A DNA stretch of 64,000 bases from Pseudomonas sp. MYb327. GTDB lineage: Bacteria > Pseudomonadota > Gammaproteobacteria > Pseudomonadales > Pseudomonadaceae. The stretch is from assembly GCF_040438925.1 (NCBI RefSeq), contig NZ_CP159258.1, forward strand, positions 441,001-505,000, read 5' to 3'. Shown here in pieces: positions 28,100 to 35,681 of the stretch (its first letter is position 1; every line of letters starts with the position of its first letter). Under the pieces are notes generated by a model. It made no database searches. It was not told the DNA's origin and worked only from the letters and a program-made list of their open reading frames with translations. The position numbers and the translations under genes are program-made.

Positions 28100-28765
28100 C
28101 TACTTGGTTTTAAGCTGTTTGTAGGATTTGACGATGTCTTGTGCCCAGATATCGAGCACTCCCCTGAAGTCTTTGGCTTGCACGACTTCTGAGGAATTTG
28201 CCAATTCAGACCCTGCGCCTTTACGAACCAATTGGGCCACCACCTTATTGTCGCCACCATCGATAAATGCCGCTTCAGTGGCGAGAGTGGTGTCCTGGTC
28301 GCGAATGCCGGTCGCCGCACTGACACCGGCGGCGACCAAGGCAATCGGGATTATCTCGTAAGGTTGCAGTCCCTTGGTCTTGGCACTGACGGCCGTAATG
28401 GCCGGACGCACAACCAACACGCCTGGGCCAGGGCCAGTAGCCAATGGAAGCTCTCTGGCAAAGGCATTTTTCAACGCTTGGTCATAAAACTGAGTAATAC
28501 CATTGAGTGCACTTTGCGGAATTTTTTCGGTCGGTTGCGGTGGTGGATACATCTGGCTATGTTCGACGAATACGCTGGTGTAGCTGTTCGCGTCAACGTT
28601 CGGGTCGATCCAGCGCATGACGGGTTCACCCGACGGCGATTTTTCCTCTTTTAGCGCGCTGTAATCTTTGAGAAAACCCGAGTATTGCTCAGGATCAACG
28701 TAGGGGCTGGCGCATCCGGCAAGCGCCAAGGTCAATACGCATGCGGCGAGCGGTCTGATATGCAT
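28100..28765 (-). CDS. DUF3313-type lipoprotein
   Basis: 221 residues from ATG 28765 (site CTCTGGAGTTTTT). Signal MHIRPLAACVLTLALAGC with lipobox LAGC (Cys 18). The mature part fits DUF3313: 'YSGFLKDYSALKE', 'MRWIDPNVDANSYTSVFVE' and 'GVLVVRPAITAVSAKTKGL', with a Gly/Ala-rich segment 'IPIALVAAGVSAATG'. Predicted outer-membrane anchored, function unknown. A longer frame to 28840 has no ribosome site. Confidence 0.82.
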   Translation of the reverse strand: MHIRPLAACVLTLALAGCASPYVDPEQYSGFLKDYSALKEEKSPSGEPVMRWIDPNVDANSYTSVFVEHSQMYPPPQPTEKIPQSALNGITQFYDQALKNAFARELPLATGPGPGVLVVRPAITAVSAKTKGLQPYEIIPIALVAAGVSAATGIRDQDTTLATEAAFIDGGDNKVVAQLVRKGAGSELANSSEVVQAKDFRGVLDIWAQDIVKSYKQLKTK

Positions 28766-29201
28766 AAAAACTCCAGAGTAATCTATTGAAATCGAAAGTA
28801 GCGTCCACAGTAGCCACGCTGACGGCAGCGCTTTCAGCACTGCTGTCTGTTGAGGTGATTTTTCAAGGCGCGTATTTCCTTTACTTCCTGGCTATGCGCT
28901 TGAACGGGCTAAAAACCGGGGTGAGCTCCTTAGACGGCATCTCGTGTTTCCTCTTCCATTTCCTTGTCGTACCTCTGCGCCATACCAGGGGGAGCGGCGA
29001 GCTAATTTAAAAGTAGTAGGAACTGAAAAAATTTCGAGTAAATACAGGCAGTTTTAATGGAATCTGTGAGAAGAGGGTAAGAAAAGGCCCTGGCGGATCT
29101 CTGTAAAAATTAGAAAATTTTTTAATGCCTCAGGTTCTGAATTAAACCAGCCGATATCGAACGTACGTTCAGTTAGGCTTCATGGGTAGGACTTGTAAAC
29201 G
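28766..29201. other. Intergenic, no supported gene
   Basis: About 435 bp between two minus-strand genes. AT-rich from 29030. Only short frames without ribosome sites. Presumably holds the promoter of the DUF3313 gene. Confidence 0.4.
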
Positions 29202-30065
29202 TCAAGCGGCTCGCTTACGGAGCCAATCCGCGAAAACGTTTTTAACCACAGGAGTGACATTGAAGCCAAGCATCCATCGAGGGCCGAATGCGTCGGAACG
29301 CTCTGTGTAGTAATTGACTTCGACACCAAAACGCCAAGGTGTGTCGCCAATAATTATTGTTTTGGCAGCTGTGAGGTTGATGGGAATCGTCCATTGATCG
29401 GTTTCCCAGTCGTAGGTCATGGTCGGATTTGTGCCATAGATCCAAGCATTGCCGGGAAGAACGAGGGCCAAAGGTTCTATGGAGGTTCGATTGACGGGGG
29501 TCTCGCCCCAACCAGCAACGTCCCATTGGTGAGAGGGGAATATACCCACGATGTACGTTTGAGTCTTTTTGGCAACAAAGAGCTCTGGGCCGAGGCTAAC
29601 TTGGCCGTTGCCTAGCTCGCTTTTGGTGGCGGTAGGCAAAGAGCCGGTGATACCGACTGACCAAATATTGCCTGACGCGGAGCCGTGCCCAAAAGAGAGA
29701 TCGAATCCCATATCCCCCAAGCCCGCTTCGTCTTGAAAGCTTCCTGTTTGACTGTTGTGGACGGGCCCCTCGTAAATAATCGGAATCGCGGGACGAGCGA
29801 AAATCATATATCCATCGTCGAGGCTAATCGGAAATGAGGGCTGAAAGAGGGTTCCGAAACCATGTTTATCGGCACCGGGAAGCTTGCCATCAAACCAGTA
29901 CATTTCATTCTTAAATGTCAGTTTGGCGAGATCGGTGTTCGGGTTCGCGAGTTTTTGCGCCACCGCATTAGCGGAGTCATTTTCTTGCTCCTGCGCAATT
30001 GCTCCCTGAGTGTTGACCAAGGAGATTAGGCATAAGAAGGTAGGGATAGGAAAAGGGATGCGCAT
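29202..30065 (-). CDS. Outer-membrane beta-barrel channel, phenol-degradation MetA-like family
   Basis: 287 residues, signal peptide to 'QGAIAQEQ'. Same family as 6238-7059: 'FQPSFPISLDDGYMIFARPA', 'DEAGLGDMGFDLSFGHG', 'GITGSLPTATKSELGNGQ', 'MTYDWETDQWTIPINL'. Predicted uptake channel for hydrophobic or aromatic compounds. The C-terminus (ADWLRKRAA) lacks the terminal Phe usual for barrels, which may mean a short extension. Ribosome site TGGAGATTAACC. No linked pathway genes nearby. Confidence 0.76.
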   Translation of the reverse strand: MRIPFPIPTFLCLISLVNTQGAIAQEQENDSANAVAQKLANPNTDLAKLTFKNEMYWFDGKLPGADKHGFGTLFQPSFPISLDDGYMIFARPAIPIIYEGPVHNSQTGSFQDEAGLGDMGFDLSFGHGSASGNIWSVGITGSLPTATKSELGNGQVSLGPELFVAKKTQTYIVGIFPSHQWDVAGWGETPVNRTSIEPLALVLPGNAWIYGTNPTMTYDWETDQWTIPINLTAAKTIIIGDTPWRFGVEVNYYTERSDAFGPRWMLGFNVTPVVKNVFADWLRKRAA

Positions 30066-30134
30066 GGTTAATCTCCATTGTCAACTTGACGTTAGGCGCA
30101 GCCGAGCTTGCCAACCCATCTATGACTCAGCGTC

Positions 30135-30680
30135 TCACTTTGTATGGTTTTCGGATGGCCTTTGATTTTCGGTGCCTACCGATGGGAGCGGCCCTATGAA
30201 CATTTTTTTCAGACGATCATGTCCGATGGCACGCGCAAGCTCCGAGATAACGCAGTACATGAATATCAACGTAACGAGCAGAAGCTGTACCGCCCAAAAT
30301 TGGGGCCAATTCATAGAGTTCCAAAGCGTGGAGTTCGCATCCATGATGCTCGGAGCTTCTTTCCAGAACTCATATAGCCGTTCCAAATAATGAACAACAA
30401 GCGCGACCAAGGTATACATAAGCGTCTTCCAGGTGACATTCCAAATCAGTGGCTTTTCCGGAAAGCGGTTAATAAAGGGCAACATATCTGCAACTAATAC
30501 TGACTTGCCGAGTATTAGAGAAGCAATCAGAACCGACGCTGAAACCGGAAGCGAAACGCCCGTTCCTTTAATCATGAGCGAACGGATGGCCGCTACTATG
30601 TGCAGAATGACGAAAAAGAATAGCGTAGGTGGAATTGCCTTGATGACTTCATGCTTTATGGTGAGCAGCACTGCTTTCAT
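30135..30680 (-). CDS. Polytopic membrane protein, 181 aa
   Basis: Unknown function. ATG at 30680 preceded by CAGGGGAACAAT. The open frame continues upstream to 31175 but that part reads as non-protein. Four hydrophobic helices: 'IPPTLFFFVILHIVAAIRSL', 'LPVSASVLIASLILGKSVLV', 'WKTLMYTLVALVVHYLERL' and 'FWAVQLLLVTLIFMYCVISEL', followed by a basic tail. Common as a hypothetical membrane protein in proteobacteria; no named family recognised. Confidence 0.68.
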   Translation of the reverse strand: MKAVLLTIKHEVIKAIPPTLFFFVILHIVAAIRSLMIKGTGVSLPVSASVLIASLILGKSVLVADMLPFINRFPEKPLIWNVTWKTLMYTLVALVVHYLERLYEFWKEAPSIMDANSTLWNSMNWPQFWAVQLLLVTLIFMYCVISELARAIGHDRLKKMFIGPLPSVGTENQRPSENHTK

Positions 30681-30900
30681 ATTGTTCCCCTGGGAAAAGC
30701 TTGTGACCATAGATCGTTCCAGATTAGTACAAAATTTGGATTCCCCATCCGTGTGTCGAGTGAGTACCTCCAGACCAGGAACCGCTTGTCGTTGGAAGCG
30801 TGTCGTGATGCATTGGAGGAGGGGCGGGTCGAATCGCTGTAGCCTTCCAGCGGAAAAAACTGTATAGGTGGCAAAAAATAGTGAAGAAAAGAGGCTGCCG

Positions 30901-31134
30901 ATGAACTGTTTGATATGCGCTGGTATAGCAGAGCGTATTAATTGCAAAGGGGCTTGGGAAGAAAGAGATTGCCCGAGTTGCGGACGGTATCGCGTGGCGG
31001 ATGCGTTGGTTCTAACGCTAATGGAGCAAGGGCAAATTTTCGATGTGGGAAAAACCAGGGAGTGGCTTGCGAATAGGCGCCGAATCGAATGTGTGCCTTG
31101 TATTGAGGTCGAGGAAGCGTTATTAATTCTGTGA
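30901..31134 (+). CDS. Small zinc-ribbon-like protein, 77 aa
   Basis: Cys pairs CLIC (residues 3-6) and CPSC (around 26-29) spaced like a zinc ribbon, with a third CVPC near the C-terminus. Otherwise soluble and helical. ATG 30901 chosen because AAGAGGCTGCCG precedes it. Function unknown; zinc binding is inferred from the Cys pairs. Diverges from the membrane-protein gene at 30135. Confidence 0.6.
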   Translation: MNCLICAGIAERINCKGAWEERDCPSCGRYRVADALVLTLMEQGQIFDVGKTREWLANRRRIECVPCIEVEEALLIL

Positions 31135-31310
31135 CGGATGATGTAAGGACTTATGGTTTTACCATTAGCCGTCAATGCGAAATGGCGCAGAGGTCTTGTT
31201 CAGTTTCGTTTGAGCGCTATGGATTGCGGTTGGGCGGGTAGATGACTATGAACCTTATAGGGTCAATCCACTTGGGGCGATGCCGTCTGTCGCCTTCACT
31301 CAGGCATTTG

Positions 31311-31529
31311 TTACTCTGAGGTATTGTTCAACACCTGTTCATGGGCAACACGCAATACCTGAATGGCATTCGACAAATGGGGAAAGCCAACCCAGCGGTA
31401 ATGTTCACCCTCAAGTAAACCAACCGTCGCACTTTCAACCAAAGCGGCCGAGTCTATTCCGCTGGCAACCACAGCTCCAATAAACGCAACAAGTGCCTGC
31501 TCAAGTGCAATTTCGCGATCAGTCACCAT
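31311..31529 (-). CDS. Small helical protein, 72 aa
   Basis: ATG 31529 follows CAAGGAGAGATGT. Starts MVTDREIALEQALVAFIGAV, amphipathic and rich in Ala/Val. No membrane or catalytic signature. Looks like the short uncharacterised proteins scattered in Pseudomonas accessory DNA. Function unknown. Confidence 0.55.
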   Translation of the reverse strand: MVTDREIALEQALVAFIGAVVASGIDSAALVESATVGLLEGEHYRWVGFPHLSNAIQVLRVAHEQVLNNTSE

Positions 31530-31746
31530 ACATCTCTCCTTGAACCATCTCCTTGTCAAGCGGTGAGATTAATAACTCACTTGCAGTCATTTCGCCACTA
31601 CTTTCTGTCGCATTTGGCGAGGCTAATGAAATTCAAGCTCAGCGGCGACCAGTTAGGGCTGAAGGTCATTGAAAATTAGGCGTACAAGAAAGTGAATGGC
31701 TCCAAGTCCTCCAGTTATTTCTCACCTATGCTGTTGGCATTCTTGA

Positions 31747-31763
31747 CCAATTAGATGAATTGG
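31747..31763 (+). promoter_or_regulatory. Palindrome before tsdB ribosome site
   Basis: CCAATT-AGATG-AATTGG, perfect 6-bp arms, directly in front of the tsdB ribosome-binding G run and 9 bp before its ATG. Could be an operator or an RNA hairpin that limits translation. Confidence 0.4.
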
Positions 31764-31772
31764 GGGTGCTAG

Positions 31773-32369
31773 ATGCGTCTTGTGAGAAAGGCTGCGGTGC
31801 TGCTTATAGTCGGGGTTGTAGGAACAGTTTGTGCACAAGAAATGCCGAGAGAGGCACAACCCTGTGTCGCCTGTCATGGCGAACATGGTTTGGGCACAGC
31901 CAAAGGCCCGATGCTCGCAGGACTGTCGAAGGAATACATTTACGCACAGATTGGGCACTTCATTTCTGGGCGGCGCAGCAACATACAGATGAGCCCAATG
32001 GCTCAGGGCTATACCGACCCTCAACTGCGTGAACCCGTGGCAGCCTATTTCGCTGCCCAAGGGAAACAACCGCAATTGCAGTTGCGAGGACAGCGTCAGC
32101 CTAAGTCGCTCGCGGAGCAGCTCTACTATCAGGGTGACCCCACACGGGATATACCTGCTTGCTTTAGCTGCCATGGGCCGGCCGCAGTGGGAGGAGGCCC
32201 CTTCCCGCGTCTCGCTGGGCAGCAGGCGGATTACCTGGGTGCGCAATTAGTAGCTTGGCAGAAGGGCGAGCGAAGTGGTGACCCGGATAACATGATGGGC
32301 ACCATCGCCAATCGTTTGAGCGGAAAAGATATTCAGGCGCTAGCTAGCTATCTGTCGTCTATTCGGTGA
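31773..32369 (+). CDS. tsdB: Dihaem c4-type cytochrome TsdB
   Basis: Electron acceptor for thiosulfate dehydrogenase. 198 residues with signal peptide (to 'GTVCAQE'). Two haem c sites, CVACH near residue 31 and CFSCH near residue 130, each followed by a Gly-rich loop and a Met candidate ligand ('NIQMSPMAQGYT', 'NMMGTIANRLS'). This two-domain c4 layout, placed 10 bp upstream of a TsdA-type gene, is the tsdB-tsdA arrangement. Acts in the periplasm. A generic cytochrome c4 would be the alternative, but the context favours TsdB. Confidence 0.85.
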   Translation: MRLVRKAAVLLIVGVVGTVCAQEMPREAQPCVACHGEHGLGTAKGPMLAGLSKEYIYAQIGHFISGRRSNIQMSPMAQGYTDPQLREPVAAYFAAQGKQPQLQLRGQRQPKSLAEQLYYQGDPTRDIPACFSCHGPAAVGGGPFPRLAGQQADYLGAQLVAWQKGERSGDPDNMMGTIANRLSGKDIQALASYLSSIR

Positions 32370-32379
32370 GGAAACAGTC

Positions 32380-33435
32380 ATGAGATTTGCCAAACTCAGG
32401 CAGGTGATACTGCTCTGCAGTGTACTTCCGAATCTAGTCCTGGGCGCCTATCCGGACATGCAAGATGAAATTGCAGCCCAGCCCAAAGCGGCTGACCTGC
32501 ACTATTTCACGCCGCGTGACCTGTCGCGTATTCCCAACGACGCTTTTGGTGACAAGGTGCGCAAGGGATACGAGCTGTTTGTCGATACCCAGCAACTCAA
32601 GGGTCGTTATGTTGGCAATACGCTCAATTGCACCAACTGTCATTTGGATGCCGGTACAAAAGCCTATGCCGCGCCAATGTGGGCTGCCTATTTAGCCTAC
32701 CCAGCGTTTCGCAAAAAGGATAACCGGGTGAGCAATTTTGCAGAGCGCATCCAAGGCTGCTTCAATTATTCGATGAATGGAAAAGCTCCAGCTATTGGTT
32801 CCCCCGAGTTGGTGGCTATGTCCGCTTATTCATATTGGTTACTAATGGGTGGGTTGCTCGATATGTACGGCATGCGGGACAAGCCCGTGCCCGAACTCAA
32901 CGACACGCGACTTCAACTGGGTGGGAGAGACGACTCGTTCGTCCTTCCTGGGCCACTGACAGGTCAAGTCAAGCTGGCCGGGCGCGAGCACATGCCGGGC
33001 CGCGCATTTGCTGCTCTGCAGGAACCAACCCAGCCAGCGTCTCCCTTACGTGGAAAACAGGTCTACGCCCAGCACTGCGCGGTGTGTCATGGTGAACAAG
33101 GCCAAGGGCGCTTGATGGCCGGCGTCCCCGTCATCCCTGCACTCTGGGGGCCGGAGTCCTACAACTGGGGAGCCGGAATGCATAGGGTCAATACTGCCGC
33201 CACTTTCATTTTCGAAAACATGCCGCTGGGCAAGGGGGTGCAACTCGATGTTCAGCAGGCCTGGGATGTGGCGGCGTTCATGAATAGCCGCGAACGACCG
33301 CAGGATCCCCGATTTGACGGTGACCTATCAAGAACCACCAAAGCGTTTCATGACTCGGATCAGGGCTATTACGGTAAGACCGTTGACGGTGCGCCGCTGG
33401 GAAGTCAGGCATTCCCTGCCGGGATCCAGCCCTAG
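32380..33435 (+). CDS. tsdA: Thiosulfate dehydrogenase TsdA
   Basis: Oxidises two thiosulfate to tetrathionate in the periplasm and passes electrons to TsdB. 351 residues, signal peptide to 'LVLGAYP'. Haem sites CTNCH (near residue 87) and CAVCH (near 233). 'RIQGCFNYSMNGKAP' carries the Cys that ligates the active-site haem in this family, and 'YSYWLLMGGLLDMYG' follows. 'NMPLGKGVQLDVQQAWDVAA' supplies the C-terminal Met region. Co-transcribed with tsdB (10 bp gap). Two small palindromes lie just after the stop. Confidence 0.9.
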   Translation: MRFAKLRQVILLCSVLPNLVLGAYPDMQDEIAAQPKAADLHYFTPRDLSRIPNDAFGDKVRKGYELFVDTQQLKGRYVGNTLNCTNCHLDAGTKAYAAPMWAAYLAYPAFRKKDNRVSNFAERIQGCFNYSMNGKAPAIGSPELVAMSAYSYWLLMGGLLDMYGMRDKPVPELNDTRLQLGGRDDSFVLPGPLTGQVKLAGREHMPGRAFAALQEPTQPASPLRGKQVYAQHCAVCHGEQGQGRLMAGVPVIPALWGPESYNWGAGMHRVNTAATFIFENMPLGKGVQLDVQQAWDVAAFMNSRERPQDPRFDGDLSRTTKAFHDSDQGYYGKTVDGAPLGSQAFPAGIQP

Positions 33436-33455
33436 TAGGCGGGAGTCGTAGAGGA

Positions 33456-33495
33456 GTCATCGAGATGACGGGGAACTGCTCGATTAATAATCGAG
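33456..33495. repeat. Two small palindromes after tsdA
   Basis: GTCATC-GA-GATGAC (33456-33469) and CTCGATTA-A-TAATCGAG (33479-33495), both perfect, between the converging tsdA and GGDEF genes. Possible transcript end or protein-binding site; no T tract follows. Confidence 0.4.
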
Positions 33496-33548
33496 AATCG
33501 GAATATCGATAAGGCACATGCCCGATGCACAGCCGCTCGTAAACAGGT

Positions 33549-35201
33549 TCAGCCCTGCGCAGTGATACTGGCTTTGCTTTGGAACATGGCGGTATCGGCC
33601 TTGAACATCAGCTCGTCGAGGTATTCACCATCTTCCGGGTACAGCGCCACGCCAAGGCTGGCACTGACCTTGATCTGGCTGTTTTTCCAAGGAATGGCCA
33701 AGGCGATGGCCTTGCAGATTTCCTGGGTGACACGCTGGATATCGCTACTGTGATGCGCGCCGTCGAGCAACACGACGAATTCGTCCCCGCCCATGCGCGC
33801 GGCTATTTCGAACTCGCGAATATTGGATTTTATGGCCCAAGCCGCGTGGATCAGGATGGCATCGCCCGCCTGGTGGCCGAAACGGTCATTGACCTGCTTA
33901 AAGTTGTTCAGATCGATATAGCACAGCGCCAGGTGCTCCCCACAACGCTCGGCGTTGAGCAGCTTCTGAGTAGCGAAGGGGATAAAACTGTTGCGATTGG
34001 GCAAACCAGTCAGGCTGTCATTGAAAGCCAGTTTGCGTACTTCTTCTTCGGCCTGTTTGCGTAACTTGATCTCGTTGTGCAGGCGGCGCTGGGCCCTCAA
34101 CAGAATCAGGGTGAGCATCAGCGCCAGCGCGCAGCCAATGCTGATCAGGACAATAATTTTGCGCAGTCGCTCAAGCTGTGGCGGATTAGGATCATAGATG
34201 AAGTCCTTCAGACCTTCGATATTGCTGACCATGCCCAGTTCGAGGAAGTCTTCAGCCATACGTTGCCAGCGCCCGGGGTTCATGTGGCCGATCTCGATCA
34301 GGTCGGGTAGCACCAGCGCCCGCATGGCTTGAGCTTCGAACTGCAGGTGTGCGCGGCTTTTCTTCACCGAATACTGATTGAGCAGCAGGTCTATGATTTG
34401 CTCGGGGTTGTCCATCGCATAGCGCCAACCACGCAGACTGGCGCGGCGGAAGGCCTCGGCCCGTTGTGGATGATCGTCAATCTCGCCCTGGCTGGTGAAT
34501 AAGATGTCGCTGTAGAAGTCGATCCCGTAGGTGATGGGCGCGATAATGTTGTAGTCGATGCCGCGCTGTTGCAGGTAGAAGGGCTCGTTGGTCAGGTAGG
34601 AGTTGAAGGCCGTCACTTTGTCGTTGGCCAGATCCTCGACTTTAAAACTGCTGGGTAGCAATTGCAGTTTATCGAGGGCTATACCCTCGTGGCGAAACAT
34701 GGCCAGAAACTCGGCATCGGTCTGTGCATCCATCAGCATCACCGGCTTGCTGATCAGATCATGCACGGAGTGAACACCTTTGTCGGCGCGAGCCAGGAGC
34801 ACTGAGGGGGAGTGTTGAAAAATCACCGCCAGCGCCACCAAGGGCTTGCCCTGCAAACGTGCGTAGAGCAATTCGCTGTTGGCTTCGCCGTACTGGGCGC
34901 GCCCGGAGAGCACTTCTTCGACCGGTGTGATGCTGGGGCCACCTTCGTGTAGGCGCACCTCCAGACCTTCTTCGCGGTAATAGCCCTGGGCGATGGCGGC
35001 GTAGTAGCCAGCGAACTGGAACTGATGTTTCCAACGTAGCTGGACGTCAATCACCTGTACGTCGTCATTCTGTTGGGTGACGGGGTTTGCCCACGCGGCC
35101 TGACCTGAGAGCAGCACGAAGAACAGCAGTCGACGCAGACGAGTCGACAAGGCTCTCTCCGGCTGGCGTGGCGTGATAGAGCAGCAACAGAGACTGGGCA
35201 T
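33549..35201 (-). CDS. NMT1/THI5-like binding domain fused to diguanylate cyclase
   Basis: Likely senses a small periplasmic ligand and makes cyclic di-GMP. N-terminal signal/helix ('LRRLLFFVLLSGQAAWA'), then a periplasmic NMT1/THI5-type ABC-transporter binding fold ('VQLRWKHQFQFAGYYAAIAQ', 'YYREEGLEVRLHEGGPSITP'). A membrane helix follows ('LRKIIVLISIGCALALMLTL'), a short coiled coil, and a GGDEF domain. Active site 'ARMGGDEFVV' is intact, and the allosteric RxxD is not obvious. Start uncertain: ATG 35201 has a weak GGACG site and earlier ATGs (to 35267) are possible. Stands alone, convergent with tsdA. Confidence 0.82.
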   Translation of the reverse strand: MPSLCCCSITPRQPERALSTRLRRLLFFVLLSGQAAWANPVTQQNDDVQVIDVQLRWKHQFQFAGYYAAIAQGYYREEGLEVRLHEGGPSITPVEEVLSGRAQYGEANSELLYARLQGKPLVALAVIFQHSPSVLLARADKGVHSVHDLISKPVMLMDAQTDAEFLAMFRHEGIALDKLQLLPSSFKVEDLANDKVTAFNSYLTNEPFYLQQRGIDYNIIAPITYGIDFYSDILFTSQGEIDDHPQRAEAFRRASLRGWRYAMDNPEQIIDLLLNQYSVKKSRAHLQFEAQAMRALVLPDLIEIGHMNPGRWQRMAEDFLELGMVSNIEGLKDFIYDPNPPQLERLRKIIVLISIGCALALMLTLILLRAQRRLHNEIKLRKQAEEEVRKLAFNDSLTGLPNRNSFIPFATQKLLNAERCGEHLALCYIDLNNFKQVNDRFGHQAGDAILIHAAWAIKSNIREFEIAARMGGDEFVVLLDGAHHSSDIQRVTQEICKAIALAIPWKNSQIKVSASLGVALYPEDGEYLDELMFKADTAMFQSKASITAQG

Positions 35202-35541
35202 GGTGGTCGTCCGTGAGTCGCGGTTATTGCTTAGGGTGCGGGACTTCGTGTGGCATTGTGGCATCACTTATGCGGTACCAGCAATCACGTGTCGGGATAA
35301 GAAAAACGGCTTCTACGGTTCCCCGAGTTCTGCACGAAAGCGACCTTCACCTCATCGATTGAAATTTTGAAGCGCTCGAACTCCAGGCTCTAGGTAAAGG
35401 AGTAGCGGTTGAGGCGTGCAAGCTGGTGAAACAACTAATATGCGACCTTATGCGTGCGACCGCTGTTGGCCGAGAGTGTGTAAAAACGCCTGCGCGAACC
35501 CTTGCTATGATTTCTGAGGATTTCATCGCAGGGAACCGCCC

Positions 35542-35586
35542 ATGAAGCGCTTTATCCAAGGTGAACAGTACGCGGAAATGAAATGA
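35542..35586 (+). mobile_element. Probable remnant of an IS1182-type transposase start
   Basis: ATG followed by KRFIQGEQ, which is the typical opening of IS1182-family transposases, then a stop after 14 codons. A TATGAT box lies about 35 bp upstream, and a run resembling the ends of such elements ('GAGTGTGTAAAAACGCC') lies before that. Only this stump remains. Confidence 0.4.
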
Positions 35587-35681
35587 AATTCTTCTGGACT
35601 ACACTCGATGAGTAGTTGTAGCCCACGCGCATGTTGGACAGGACATGTGAACTCTTTGCTTCAAAAGAGAGCGACTCATTT

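Noticed and set aside
30681..31175. 165-residue N-terminal extension of the 30135 membrane protein
   Set aside because: Composition is not protein-like; a good ribosome site stands before the internal ATG at 30680.
31722..32246. 174-codon minus-strand frame opposite tsdB
   Set aside because: Antisense of a gene with two haem motifs; no independent support.
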